Below are positions 44,326 through 51,878 of a stretch of DNA of 64,000 nucleotides, in pieces (the first letter of the stretch is position 1; every line of letters begins with the position of its first letter). The stretch is from the NCBI GenBank assembly GCA_030424595.1, contig JAUHWG010000003.1, positions 349,345 through 413,344 of the forward strand, read 5' to 3'. The DNA is from Polyangia bacterium (GTDB lineage: Bacteria; Myxococcota_A; Polyangia; Nannocystales; Nannocystaceae). Both the position numbers and the translations under genes were made by a program. The notes beneath the pieces are model-generated. The model searched no databases. It saw nothing but the letters and a program-made list of their open reading frames with translations, and had not been told where the DNA came from.

Positions 44326-45237
44326 ATGGCACGGACCAACGAGTGGGAGGCGCTGGAGATGGCCGTCGGCGACCCCAAGCCGGCATGGCCGATACCGTCG
44401 GCGAAGCCGAAGTTTGCGACCTGGAGCATCGGCGGAGGACGCCCGTTTGGATGTGAAGCCGGCGTCTGCAAGCGGTGGCATGCGGGGATCGACCTCACGG
44501 GGATCGCCGGCGGAGCGATCGTAGTAGCGCCCGAGGATGGTGTCGTGACGGCCGTGGACCGGGGCTGGAGCGGCGACGCCAAGGCGGTCTTCCTGCGCAC
44601 GGACTCTGGTCTCTTCGTAGTCCTCGGCGGGTTCATCCGCGGATCGTCCAAGGAGTTCGGCGTCTCAGGCGGTCAGCGGGTGCGCAAGGGCGACCGCCTC
44701 GGCCGCGTTCTCGGCTCCTACGCGATGATTCACTTGGAGACCTACATCGCCGATGGGCGCAGCGCGAACTCGGCCTGGTGGAAGGGGCAGCCGCCGCCCA
44801 AGGGGCTCGTCAACCCGACGAACTACGTCGAGCGGATGGTCGGCGATCGGATTTCGCTGGTCCGGTCGGTCCAGCGTCATGACGCACTCAAGGCGCTTGG
44901 GTACTACTCGGGCAGCTCCTCGGCTCCCTGGGGCGAGGCATCGACGGCCGCGCTCAAGGCAGCACAGAAGGCCCTTGGCGTTCAGAGCGACGGCAAGTGG
45001 GGTCCCGCGACGGAAGCCGTGATCATCGGCGCGCTGAGTGAGCTCGACGGTGGTTGCACCGACGACCTGTGCGGGCCTGTCGCGACAGCTCAAGCACCGG
45101 AGACCCACACCGGCCGAAACCCACGCTTCTGGCTCACCGTCGCGGGCGTCGCAGCGTTGGGCCTGGGCTTCGGCGTCGGACTGTTGATGACGTCGCGGAG
45201 CGAAGCCGCGTCCGAGTTGGACAAGGGAGCGTCGTGA
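44326..45237 (+). CDS. M23-type peptidase with peptidoglycan-binding domain and C-terminal anchor
   Basis: A 303-residue protein. The N-terminal domain resembles LytM/M23 endopeptidases: RWHAGIDLTG gives the HxxxD motif and MIHLETY provides the second His region. A peptidoglycan-binding repeat lies at about residues 180-235 (LKALGYYSG, LGVQSDGKWGPATEAVI). A C-terminal membrane helix follows (FWLTVAGVAALGLGFGVGLL). It would cut peptide cross-links from a membrane anchor, suiting a virion entry or release protein. It is coupled to the following gene by TGATG. Confidence 0.78.
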   Translation: MARTNEWEALEMAVGDPKPAWPIPSAKPKFATWSIGGGRPFGCEAGVCKRWHAGIDLTGIAGGAIVVAPEDGVVTAVDRGWSGDAKAVFLRTDSGLFVVLGGFIRGSSKEFGVSGGQRVRKGDRLGRVLGSYAMIHLETYIADGRSANSAWWKGQPPPKGLVNPTNYVERMVGDRISLVRSVQRHDALKALGYYSGSSSAPWGEASTAALKAAQKALGVQSDGKWGPATEAVIIGALSELDGGCTDDLCGPVATAQAPETHTGRNPRFWLTVAGVAALGLGFGVGLLMTSRSEAASELDKGAS

Positions 45238-45467
45238 TGCCCCCAAGGTCAGCCATCACCGAGAAGGCGGAGATCATGACGGATGAAGTCCCACGAAAGA
45301 GCACCGACGACGCCATTCACGAGGCCTACGAGCAGGAGGCGAAAGCGCTGCTCAAGGCGCAGCGGTTGAGGTTTGTGCTGGGCATGAGCCTGGCAGCAGC
45401 GGCCGGCTTCGGCGCGGGGGCGTTCACAACCTACAAGATCGCCTGCTCGCTGCGGCCGCGACGATGA
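45237..45467 (+). CDS. Small single-span membrane protein, 76 aa
   Basis: The ATG overlaps the preceding TGA. A polar helical N-terminus leads into one membrane helix (FVLGMSLAAAAGFGAGAFTT) and a short basic tail. It resembles the 69-residue protein at 36396 in layout. Function unknown. Confidence 0.65.
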   Translation: MPPRSAITEKAEIMTDEVPRKSTDDAIHEAYEQEAKALLKAQRLRFVLGMSLAAAAGFGAGAFTTYKIACSLRPRR

Positions 45468-45500
45468 GTGGTTGGGGCGACAACTGGAAGGGATAGGACT

Positions 45501-47027
45501 ATGGCGAAGAAGATCGATCTGAAGAGCCTGGACTGGGCGGCGGTTCTCATCGGCGCGGCGATGAAGACGCGCCAGAGCTACGAAGAGAGCCGGGGCCATG
45601 GCAAGCTCGGACCAGACATACGCGAGGTCATCCGCGCGTATGAGTCCGAGAGCGACGGAGATGAGGACGACGACCTCGAGGACGACGACCTCGAGGACGA
45701 CGACCTCGACCCCGACAGCGACGAGCCCACGAAGAGCACGCGAGGGGCCAGAGACCAGGAGAACAACGCCGAGCTGGTGCACCTCCGGGAGCAGGTCGTC
45801 ATCCTTCGTGAGCGCCTAGCGGCGAGCGAAGAGCGCCTAGCGAAGAGCGAAGAGCGCCTGGGCAGCGAGAGGGCTCTCATTGAGTCCATGCGGCGCGAGT
45901 TCTCGGAGAGAGAAGCCTGCTTCGTCGCTCGCGAGCGCGAGCTCATGGGCCTGCTCGGCCATGCGCTGCGCGGTCGTGCTGTCGCTCGCGTCACGACCAA
46001 GAAGACCACGCTGCCCTCGCCAGCGCCCGCCGGCGATGACAGCCCCGAAATAGCGACCCCGCAACGGCAGCACACGCCAGAAGAGCCGGCTGATGCCGTC
46101 GAGATCGAGGCCGACATCGGCGCAGACGTCGAGGTCGTCCAGGGAGCTGAGGTGGACGCGGAGATCGAGGTCGACATCGACGGTGCAGGCTCGCCGGACT
46201 TCGACTCCTCTGAGATAATCGACGTCGAGGTCCTCGTTCCCGGCGATTCCGACAACGGCACCCGGATCGATGAGGACGACGTCGACGAGGAGTCGATCCC
46301 AGACGCACAAGCACCGGAGGAGGTGCGTGACGATGGAGCCGCGCCGGCCACCGTGGAGGCGCGTGACGATGCAGCCGCGCCAGCCACGGAGGTGGACGGC
46401 CCCCAGGAATTTGCCGGAGCAGCCTCCTCATCCCGCCGTGACCATGCGCGACCGAGTCAGGCTCATACTCCCGAGAGCAAGCTGCTCCCAGCGGACCCGC
46501 TCGGTCGAGCTGACGCGGCCCTCCGGCGGGGGGACCACGTCGAGGCGCGGGCGCTCTTCGAGACGTTGGAGGCCAAGACCTCCGAGTTCGGCCCCGAAGG
46601 AGAGCTCGCTCTCGTAACGATCCGGCGCGGGCTCGCAGAGTCCTCCCTCGGCCTTCGTGACTGTCAGCGCGCCCTCCAGGTGTCCAAACAGGCCCTCTCT
46701 GCGGCGTCCACGATCCTCAAGTCGGCCCCGACCGCGGTCAACCTCTTCAACTACCTCTCATCTGCACGTGTTCGCGGCATGGTTCTGCTCGCGACCGGCG
46801 ACCCTCTCAACGCCCGGACGCTCCTTCAGAGGGCCTGTGTCCGCGCCGATCGCAGCGGCATCGACTTCTCGCCAGCGCACGCGAACGAGCTCGGCGTGAT
46901 GGTTTGCCTGATCCAGGGCATCGAGTCCTCGAAACAGCTCCAGGGGGCCCACAAGACGGCACCTGGGCGCAAGACGCAACGCAAGCGCAAGACAGGACGC
47001 GCGCGCAAGGGGAGAGGCCGGCGATGA
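45501..47027 (+). CDS. Coiled-coil acidic protein with TPR-like C-terminus
   Basis: A 508-residue protein: a short N-terminal domain, an acidic triplicated EDDDL repeat (45661-45710), a coiled coil (LREQVVILRERLAASEERLA and following heptads), a long acidic, Glu/Asp/Ala-rich middle and a helical TPR-like end finishing in a basic tail. ATG 45501 follows GGATAGGACT. It could be a scaffold or DNA-mimic protein; function is unknown. Confidence 0.6.
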   Translation: MAKKIDLKSLDWAAVLIGAAMKTRQSYEESRGHGKLGPDIREVIRAYESESDGDEDDDLEDDDLEDDDLDPDSDEPTKSTRGARDQENNAELVHLREQVVILRERLAASEERLAKSEERLGSERALIESMRREFSEREACFVARERELMGLLGHALRGRAVARVTTKKTTLPSPAPAGDDSPEIATPQRQHTPEEPADAVEIEADIGADVEVVQGAEVDAEIEVDIDGAGSPDFDSSEIIDVEVLVPGDSDNGTRIDEDDVDEESIPDAQAPEEVRDDGAAPATVEARDDAAAPATEVDGPQEFAGAASSSRRDHARPSQAHTPESKLLPADPLGRADAALRRGDHVEARALFETLEAKTSEFGPEGELALVTIRRGLAESSLGLRDCQRALQVSKQALSAASTILKSAPTAVNLFNYLSSARVRGMVLLATGDPLNARTLLQRACVRADRSGIDFSPAHANELGVMVCLIQGIESSKQLQGAHKTAPGRKTQRKRKTGRARKGRGRR

Positions 47028-47638
47028 AAGACACGGACAAGACCCGCACAGAGCTCTACGACGAGGCCCGCGCCTTCGTCGCGAAGCTCAAGACAGCCGA
47101 CAGATCCGATCCCCAGCTTCGTACAGAGGCCATCGTTAGGCTCAACAAGGTCTTCAAGTACGCGAGCGTGCAGGGCCGCGGCCGGTTCCTGGAGATGATG
47201 AAGCTACCCGGAGCCGCCAAGAAGCGCCGCCAGGCCTACGAGGAGTGCATCCAAGAAGGCGGGGCCGAGGACGCATGCGTCGGCGCTGCTGAGAAGCTAC
47301 CTGCGTTCAGGGACATCTTCGAGGCCTGGCCCCCGGAGAGCACCGTCTCGGCCTGGTGGGCTGCCCCGATCACGCACCTCATCGGCACGTACGACCTGAA
47401 GAACAAGCCCGCCGGCGAACTCGGCGATTGGCGAGATGAGGCGAGCACCCTTGCCAAGGCAGCCGCGACCGTCGCCGATGGAGTCGACGCCGTGAGCGAC
47501 GCGGTGGACGATGTGTTTGAGCCTGAGGACGACTCGGGCTTTCCGTGGTGGAAGGCGGGCGTCGGTGTTGCCGCGACCGCCCTTGTAGGCGCGTGCGTCT
47601 ACAGGATCGTCAACGGCCCGGCGAAGCTCGGTACTTGA
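47024..47638 (+). CDS. Tail-anchored hypothetical protein
   Basis: A 204-residue protein whose ATG overlaps the preceding stop. It is mainly helical, with a four-Cys-free soluble part and a C-terminal membrane helix (AGVGVAATALVGACVYRIV). It is the last gene of the element's co-directional block, 108 bases before the excisionase gene. Function unknown. Confidence 0.62.
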   Translation: MKDTDKTRTELYDEARAFVAKLKTADRSDPQLRTEAIVRLNKVFKYASVQGRGRFLEMMKLPGAAKKRRQAYEECIQEGGAEDACVGAAEKLPAFRDIFEAWPPESTVSAWWAAPITHLIGTYDLKNKPAGELGDWRDEASTLAKAAATVADGVDAVSDAVDDVFEPEDDSGFPWWKAGVGVAATALVGACVYRIVNGPAKLGT

Positions 47639-47745
47639 TAGGTCGCGCGCCGCACTGTGACGGCAAGGAGGATGGGTATGGGGGAGTATCTCGAAACACT
47701 GATTGGGAAATCTGAGCTAGGGACCCGCGACCGACGAGGGGCACG

Positions 47746-48066
47746 ATGACGGATGGAGTCCCGCTCGGTTCAGCCTGCTGCGAGAGAGCTCAAGGCTGCG
47801 CGGATGTAAATTCGGCCCTCGCAGGTACCTGTAGTGCTCCTACGGAGGCGCAGCCTCCTGCCGAACAACGCCATCTGCTGCTCCGCTTTGAAGAGGCTCG
47901 ACAGCTCCTTCGGCTCTCGCGCAACACCGTCTACAGCCTCGCTGCTCGTGGCGAACTGCCCGGCGCGCGCAAGGTTGGGAAGGAGTGGCGGTTCCGTCGC
48001 GATCTTCTGCTTGAGTGGCTTGCATCGAGCGCAAGCCGGCCCCGAGTACGAAGGGGTCACCGATGA
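47746..48066 (+). CDS. Excisionase-like helix-turn-helix protein (cassette 3)
   Basis: A 106-residue protein homologous to the excisionase at 238-468: LLRFEEARQLLRLSRNTVYS, then LPGARKVGKEWRFRRDLLLEWL and a basic end. The N-terminal 40 residues are longer and poorly conserved, so the true start could be downstream. The stop overlaps the integrase ATG (ATGA). It probably controls excision of the 27-47 kb element. Confidence 0.78.
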   Translation: MTDGVPLGSACCERAQGCADVNSALAGTCSAPTEAQPPAEQRHLLLRFEEARQLLRLSRNTVYSLAARGELPGARKVGKEWRFRRDLLLEWLASSASRPRVRRGHR

Positions 48067-49394
48067 GCGTGAGAAGGGTCGATCGAAGAGGAAAGTCGTA
48101 CTGGCGGGTTCAGGTCATCCGCGGTCAGACACGAATCCGCCGATTTCTGGATCGCAAGACCTACTTGCAGAGAGATGCGCTGGCGATCGAGCGACAAATT
48201 CTCGCTGAGCTCGAAGCCCAGGAGAGAGAGGCGCAGGTGGGGCAGGGGAGTGGTGGCCGGGGGGAGACTGAGGCTGCCGGGAGCACAGCCATATGCAGTG
48301 TTCCGCGGAATCGGACGACTACGGCCGTGAACCCGAGCTCAGCCATGCTATCTGGTGTTGGAGACAGGCACTCAACGCCCACAGCTCCCGAGACGCCTCA
48401 GGACCTCGCTCGGTTCGACATCTTCGCTGAGCGCTATCTTGCGCTCCAGGACCCGACCAAGTCCGACCACCGTAACAAGGTCCGCAACGTCAGGCTGCAC
48501 TTGCTCCCGGCCTTCGGGGCTCTCACGCTCAAGGAGATCAATCGGAGGAGGATCGACGAGTTTCGGATCAGCCTCCGCGTGCAGGATGGTGGGCCGGCGA
48601 CCTCTCGTCGCCAGAAGAATCGCAAGGACGCTCCGCGTTCGGCCCGGCGCAAGGGCGGGCCGAGGTCTCCAAAGACGATCAACAACATCCTCGGCACTCT
48701 CAGATCTGTCCTCAACCTGGCCTGTGACTACGAACTGCTCGATCGTGTACCGAGGATCGTCTTCGAGCGGGTCGCGAAGAGAGACCCGGAGTTCCTCGAC
48801 TTCGCTGAGGCCGACGCGCTCATCGCCGCGGCCGACCCGGAGTGGCGGTTGCTGGTCTGGACCGCGATCCGGACGGGACTGCGAAGAGGCGAGCTCATCG
48901 AGCTTCGCTGGAAAGACCTCCGCCTCGACCCCGAGCATCCGGGGATCCGCGTTGTGCGATCTCTGAGAAAGGAAAGGGACGGTAGCCTGACGATCAAAGA
49001 GCCGAAGGGGCGACGGGCACGGACAGTACCGCTCACGCCCTTGCTGGCCGACGCGCTACGCGGGGCCCGCGGGGACCCCAACGAGCTCGTCTTCCCCGCG
49101 GAGGGGGGCGGACACCGCCATTTCGATGAACTCTACCGGGCCGTCAAGCATGCGGCGAGGGCCGCTGACCTGAGCAAGCATGTCCACCCCCACATGCTGA
49201 GGCACACTTTCGCTTCGCACTGCTACATGCGGCGCGTGCCGCCGCAGATCGTGCAGAAGTGGCTTGGTCACTCGAGCGTGACCACCACCGAGCGCTACGC
49301 GCATCTTCGCCCCGATACTGATGACGAGCTGATCGTGGCCCTCGAGGCTTGCGGTGAGCCCGGACGGCGCCTCGGGCGCCTTCCCTCTGTCTAG
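48063..49394 (+). CDS. Tyrosine recombinase / integrase (cassette 3)
   Basis: A 443-residue integrase of the same family as cassettes 1 and 2 but more diverged. It has the N-terminal SYWRVQVIRGQTRIRRFLD domain, a Thr/Asn/Gly-rich linker, and a complete catalytic set: RTGLRRGE, KEPKGRRARTVPL, HMLRHTFASH and WLGHSSVTTTERYAHL. The start ATG 48063 overlaps the excisionase stop. Its first 40 codons share long identical DNA with integrase 4 at 63647. It is the most likely integrase of the preceding virus-like block. Confidence 0.93.
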   Translation: MSVRRVDRRGKSYWRVQVIRGQTRIRRFLDRKTYLQRDALAIERQILAELEAQEREAQVGQGSGGRGETEAAGSTAICSVPRNRTTTAVNPSSAMLSGVGDRHSTPTAPETPQDLARFDIFAERYLALQDPTKSDHRNKVRNVRLHLLPAFGALTLKEINRRRIDEFRISLRVQDGGPATSRRQKNRKDAPRSARRKGGPRSPKTINNILGTLRSVLNLACDYELLDRVPRIVFERVAKRDPEFLDFAEADALIAAADPEWRLLVWTAIRTGLRRGELIELRWKDLRLDPEHPGIRVVRSLRKERDGSLTIKEPKGRRARTVPLTPLLADALRGARGDPNELVFPAEGGGHRHFDELYRAVKHAARAADLSKHVHPHMLRHTFASHCYMRRVPPQIVQKWLGHSSVTTTERYAHLRPDTDDELIVALEACGEPGRRLGRLPSV

Positions 49395-49460
49395 GCCTCT
49401 TGGAACTTCGGTGATCTAGGTCGTATGATCGCCGCCCCGCTCCCCACCGAACGAGGCTCT

Positions 49461-49940
49461 ATGCTCCCCACGATCTCTGCCGATCTCATCGAGGCTGCTC
49501 GACGCTCCGACTCCTTCCCCGCGGATTGGCCCGCCGACAAGGTCGAGCGTGCTCGCTTGCGCTACCTGAGGTTCCTCGGTTTGGCTGCGAAGTTTAATGG
49601 CCAAGCGCTAGCGCCGACCCGCGATATCGACGAGATGTGGCACCTTCACATGCTCCAGCCACGATCCTACTACGAGGACTGCATGCGGCTCTTCGGTCGA
49701 ATCCTCGACCACGATGGCGGATTCGGCAAGAGCGAAGACGAAGTTCCCGCGCTCCAGGCGACCTTCGAGCGCACCTCAGAGCTATGGATGCGTGAATACG
49801 GCGAGCCCTATCTCCTGCGCGAGGCCGAGTACAACAGCCGACATGCTGATGGCGTCCAGAAATGCTGGCACGATTGCCAGAGCCGCTGCTGGCACGCCTG
49901 TAAGTCGAAGAACGAGGCCTTTCAGGGCGCGAGCCAGTAA
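49461..49940 (+). CDS. Glycine-rich-domain (GRDP-like) protein with Cys/Trp/His tail
   Basis: A protein of about 159 residues. The body matches the GRDP-like domain: DIDEMWHLHMLQPRSYYEDC and FGRILDHDGGFG. The C-terminus ends in a tandem eight-residue unit, CWHDCQSR then CWHACKSK, followed by a short polar tail. Cys-rich tails of this kind may bind metal or be modified post-translationally. GAGG precedes ATG 49461; ATG 49425 is possible. Its 3' end overlaps the oxygenase gene by 19 bases, convergently. Confidence 0.72.
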   Translation: MLPTISADLIEAARRSDSFPADWPADKVERARLRYLRFLGLAAKFNGQALAPTRDIDEMWHLHMLQPRSYYEDCMRLFGRILDHDGGFGKSEDEVPALQATFERTSELWMREYGEPYLLREAEYNSRHADGVQKCWHDCQSRCWHACKSKNEAFQGASQ

Positions 49941-50548
49941 CGCCGGAGATGCCGGACTCGCTCACCTCGGATCGAGGTCCGTGCGTGTAGCATCCGGGTG
50001 TTGTCGATGACGAGGACGTCGCCGGCGCTCAGCCGCAGACGGAGGGGAACGAGTACCTCCAGGCTCGTGCAGAACGCGTCAAAGGCCTCACGCTCGACAC
50101 CGGCGAGCGCCTCGTCCGCGAGCCAGAGCGAGAAATAGAGCTGAGGGCGCCCAGTCTCGTCCACGGTGAGCATCGGGTGGTGTAGCGCATCGCCGCGAAA
50201 GATCGAGTGCTCGAAGAGCGTGACGCGTCGCAGAGCCATGTTGTGGTGGGCGCTGAGGGTCCTCAGCGCTGCATGGCCATCCACAAGCAACGTCTCGCCC
50301 CCCTCATCGGCCTGCTCGAGGCAATGCCAGAGGATCCAGCGCGCGCGGTGGTGATCCGTGTGCCAGGGGATTCCTGAGCGGGAGCGGACCAACGACATCG
50401 CCCCTGCGGAGCTCCTCACCTCCTCGACATGGATCGGCCGACCGATCGCCTCCAAGAGATCCACCAATGCCGCCTGAGACACGTCCGCGACATGTACATA
50501 CCCATCTGCGTCGAGTTGAGCCCGAAGAGCATGACCGGAATCCTTCAC
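49922..50548 (-). CDS. TauD/TfdA-like Fe(II)/2-oxoglutarate oxygenase
   Basis: A protein of about 208 residues with the iron-binding facial triad of this family: IPWHTDHHRA gives HxD and NTRMLHARTSI gives the distal His, followed by the Arg of RRYW for 2-oxoglutarate. It is shorter than classic TauD (about 280). The start is uncertain (GTG 50548 or 50566; longer ORF to 50704). It ends inside the convergent GRDP-like gene, so the two may be functionally linked. The substrate is unknown. Confidence 0.75.
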   Translation of the reverse strand: MKDSGHALRAQLDADGYVHVADVSQAALVDLLEAIGRPIHVEEVRSSAGAMSLVRSRSGIPWHTDHHRARWILWHCLEQADEGGETLLVDGHAALRTLSAHHNMALRRVTLFEHSIFRGDALHHPMLTVDETGRPQLYFSLWLADEALAGVEREAFDAFCTSLEVLVPLRLRLSAGDVLVIDNTRMLHARTSIRGERVRHLRRYWLAP

Positions 50549-50675
50549 TGTGTTGCAGTTTCGCACGTAGGACCGCGGCCGCCAAGGTGCCGGCGAAGAC
50601 CGGTGAGTGCGGTCGCGAGCGCGCCGACGAGCGAGCCTCGCTCGACCACCCCCCATGCAGCAGGGGAGAGAGCCC

Positions 50676-51203
50676 TCAGCAGGACAGCTCAGCAGCCCGC
50701 TCAACGAGCGGCCGAATCACCAGCTTCTCCAGCAGGCTCGCGCTGGTGATCGAGGCGAGGGGAAGCGCGAAGACGTCAGCGCTACCGCCACCGCTCTTCT
50801 CTGAGAAGTTGCACAGCTCCCACTCGCCGTTGGTGTCCCGGCGCTTCGTCCAGGCCCAGGCCTTGGCGGTCCAGTGGGCTTGCGTGGCGGTTTGAAGAAT
50901 ACCTGCGGTGACGACAGGCTCATCCAGTCCACGAAGGTCATCGCTTGCTCGATCGCGCAGCAGCACCGCGACAAAGACCTTGGGGCGGCTCAGATCTTTC
51001 GCCAGGCGATAGTGGCGGCTAAACCAGCCGGGGATCCACCAGCTCGGCCAGTCCACGTGCTTGCTCCCTTCACCGCCGACATTGTTCCGGAAGATCGGCT
51101 TGTAGCCCTCGATGGCCAGCATCTTGTCGGCCTCGACGAGGAGCTTGCTGACATCCGCGTGGATGGCGTCGATGGCGTCGAAGACCTTCTTCCAGTCGTT
51201 CAT
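50676..51203 (-). CDS. Hypothetical accessory protein of the type I R-M operon
   Basis: A 175-residue protein with a helical N-terminus (WKKVFDAIDAIHADVSKLLV) and Trp-rich middle (HVDWPSWWIPGWFSRHY). Its ATG overlaps the nuclease-like gene's stop (ATGA), so it is the last gene of the hsd operon. No family recognised. Confidence 0.62.
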   Translation of the reverse strand: MNDWKKVFDAIDAIHADVSKLLVEADKMLAIEGYKPIFRNNVGGEGSKHVDWPSWWIPGWFSRHYRLAKDLSRPKVFVAVLLRDRASDDLRGLDEPVVTAGILQTATQAHWTAKAWAWTKRRDTNGEWELCNFSEKSGGGSADVFALPLASITSASLLEKLVIRPLVERAAELSC

Positions 51204-51874
51204 GCTCGGAATCTCCAGGCTACGGGCTCAACTGGACGCGGAGGCCGGACGCCGGTGAACGTGTCGAGCCCCGCTCGGGCGATGTGCCTGCGCAGGCTCG
51301 CCAGGGCCCGCGCTCGCCGAGGCGTTTGCGCCTCCTTGGCGAGCGCCTGGGGCAGGCATCGCCATGAGAGCCAGTAGAGGTGATCGCGGAAGCGTCGGTC
51401 CTCGGTCATCCGTTCGACCTCGGCGATCATCGCCTCCATCTCCGCGGAGGGCATGGTCCAGCCCGCCGTGAGGTAGACGAGCTCCAAGCTCCGCCCCGGA
51501 GCGCTCGCCGCCCGCCATTGCCGGCCGAGCTGCCCCGCGAGGGGCCCTTCGTCCGCCGAGGGCCACCCCGACGGGCTGGCGCCGTACTTGGCCTCGATGA
51601 GGATCGCGGAGTCGCCAAGGTCAAAGAGGACGTCAGGCTCGACTCGCTCGTCCCCGAGCGGGTACGAAGGCCAGAAGACCGGCCCTGCGGTGTCGAGCGC
51701 GTCGGCGTCGACCTTGAGCACAGCACCGCTGAGGGTCCTCGCCTCCCGCAGCCACGGGGCGAGGCCGAGCGTAGCCGGGAGAGTGTCGAGAAGCCCGAAG
51801 ACGCACGAGGTCAGGACGTCTTCTTGGTCTCTGAGCTTGGAGGAGACCTTGCCGTGGAGGATGGCGTGGTGCAC
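51200..51874 (-). CDS. PD-(D/E)XK nuclease-like protein
   Basis: A protein of about 224 residues with a nuclease signature: VEPDVLFDLGDSAILIEAKYG supplies PD...EAK. I choose GTG 51874, five bases after the hsdS stop with GAGCGAG upstream; the reading frame stays open to 51961. Located within a type I restriction operon, it may be a further effector nuclease. Catalysis is inferred from the motif. Confidence 0.65.
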   Translation of the reverse strand: MHHAILHGKVSSKLRDQEDVLTSCVFGLLDTLPATLGLAPWLREARTLSGAVLKVDADALDTAGPVFWPSYPLGDERVEPDVLFDLGDSAILIEAKYGASPSGWPSADEGPLAGQLGRQWRAASAPGRSLELVYLTAGWTMPSAEMEAMIAEVERMTEDRRFRDHLYWLSWRCLPQALAKEAQTPRRARALASLRRHIARAGLDTFTGVRPPRPVEPVAWRFRA

Positions 51875-51878
51875 GGCG

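Larger units (their letters stand above)
26948..49394 (+). mobile_element. Putative integrative virus-like element
   Basis: A run of sixteen + strand genes from 28018 to 47638, most overlapping or a few bases apart, followed by an excisionase/integrase pair. It has a replication-initiator-like gene with internal iterons, about eight short or membrane-anchored proteins, two beta-rich proteins in tandem, two peptidoglycan hydrolases with membrane anchors, a histone-like protein and a DarB-like methyltransferase-helicase. Tail, portal, terminase, HK97-type capsid, relaxase and type IV secretion genes are not seen. The boundaries are estimates; no att repeats were identified. A tailless membrane-containing provirus fits the content best, but it could be a novel integrative plasmid. 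Confidence 0.5.

Noticed and set aside
28018..47638. Ordinary tailed prophage or conjugative element
   Set aside because: No terminase, portal, tail, major capsid of HK97 type, relaxase, coupling protein or mating-pair gene could be recognised.
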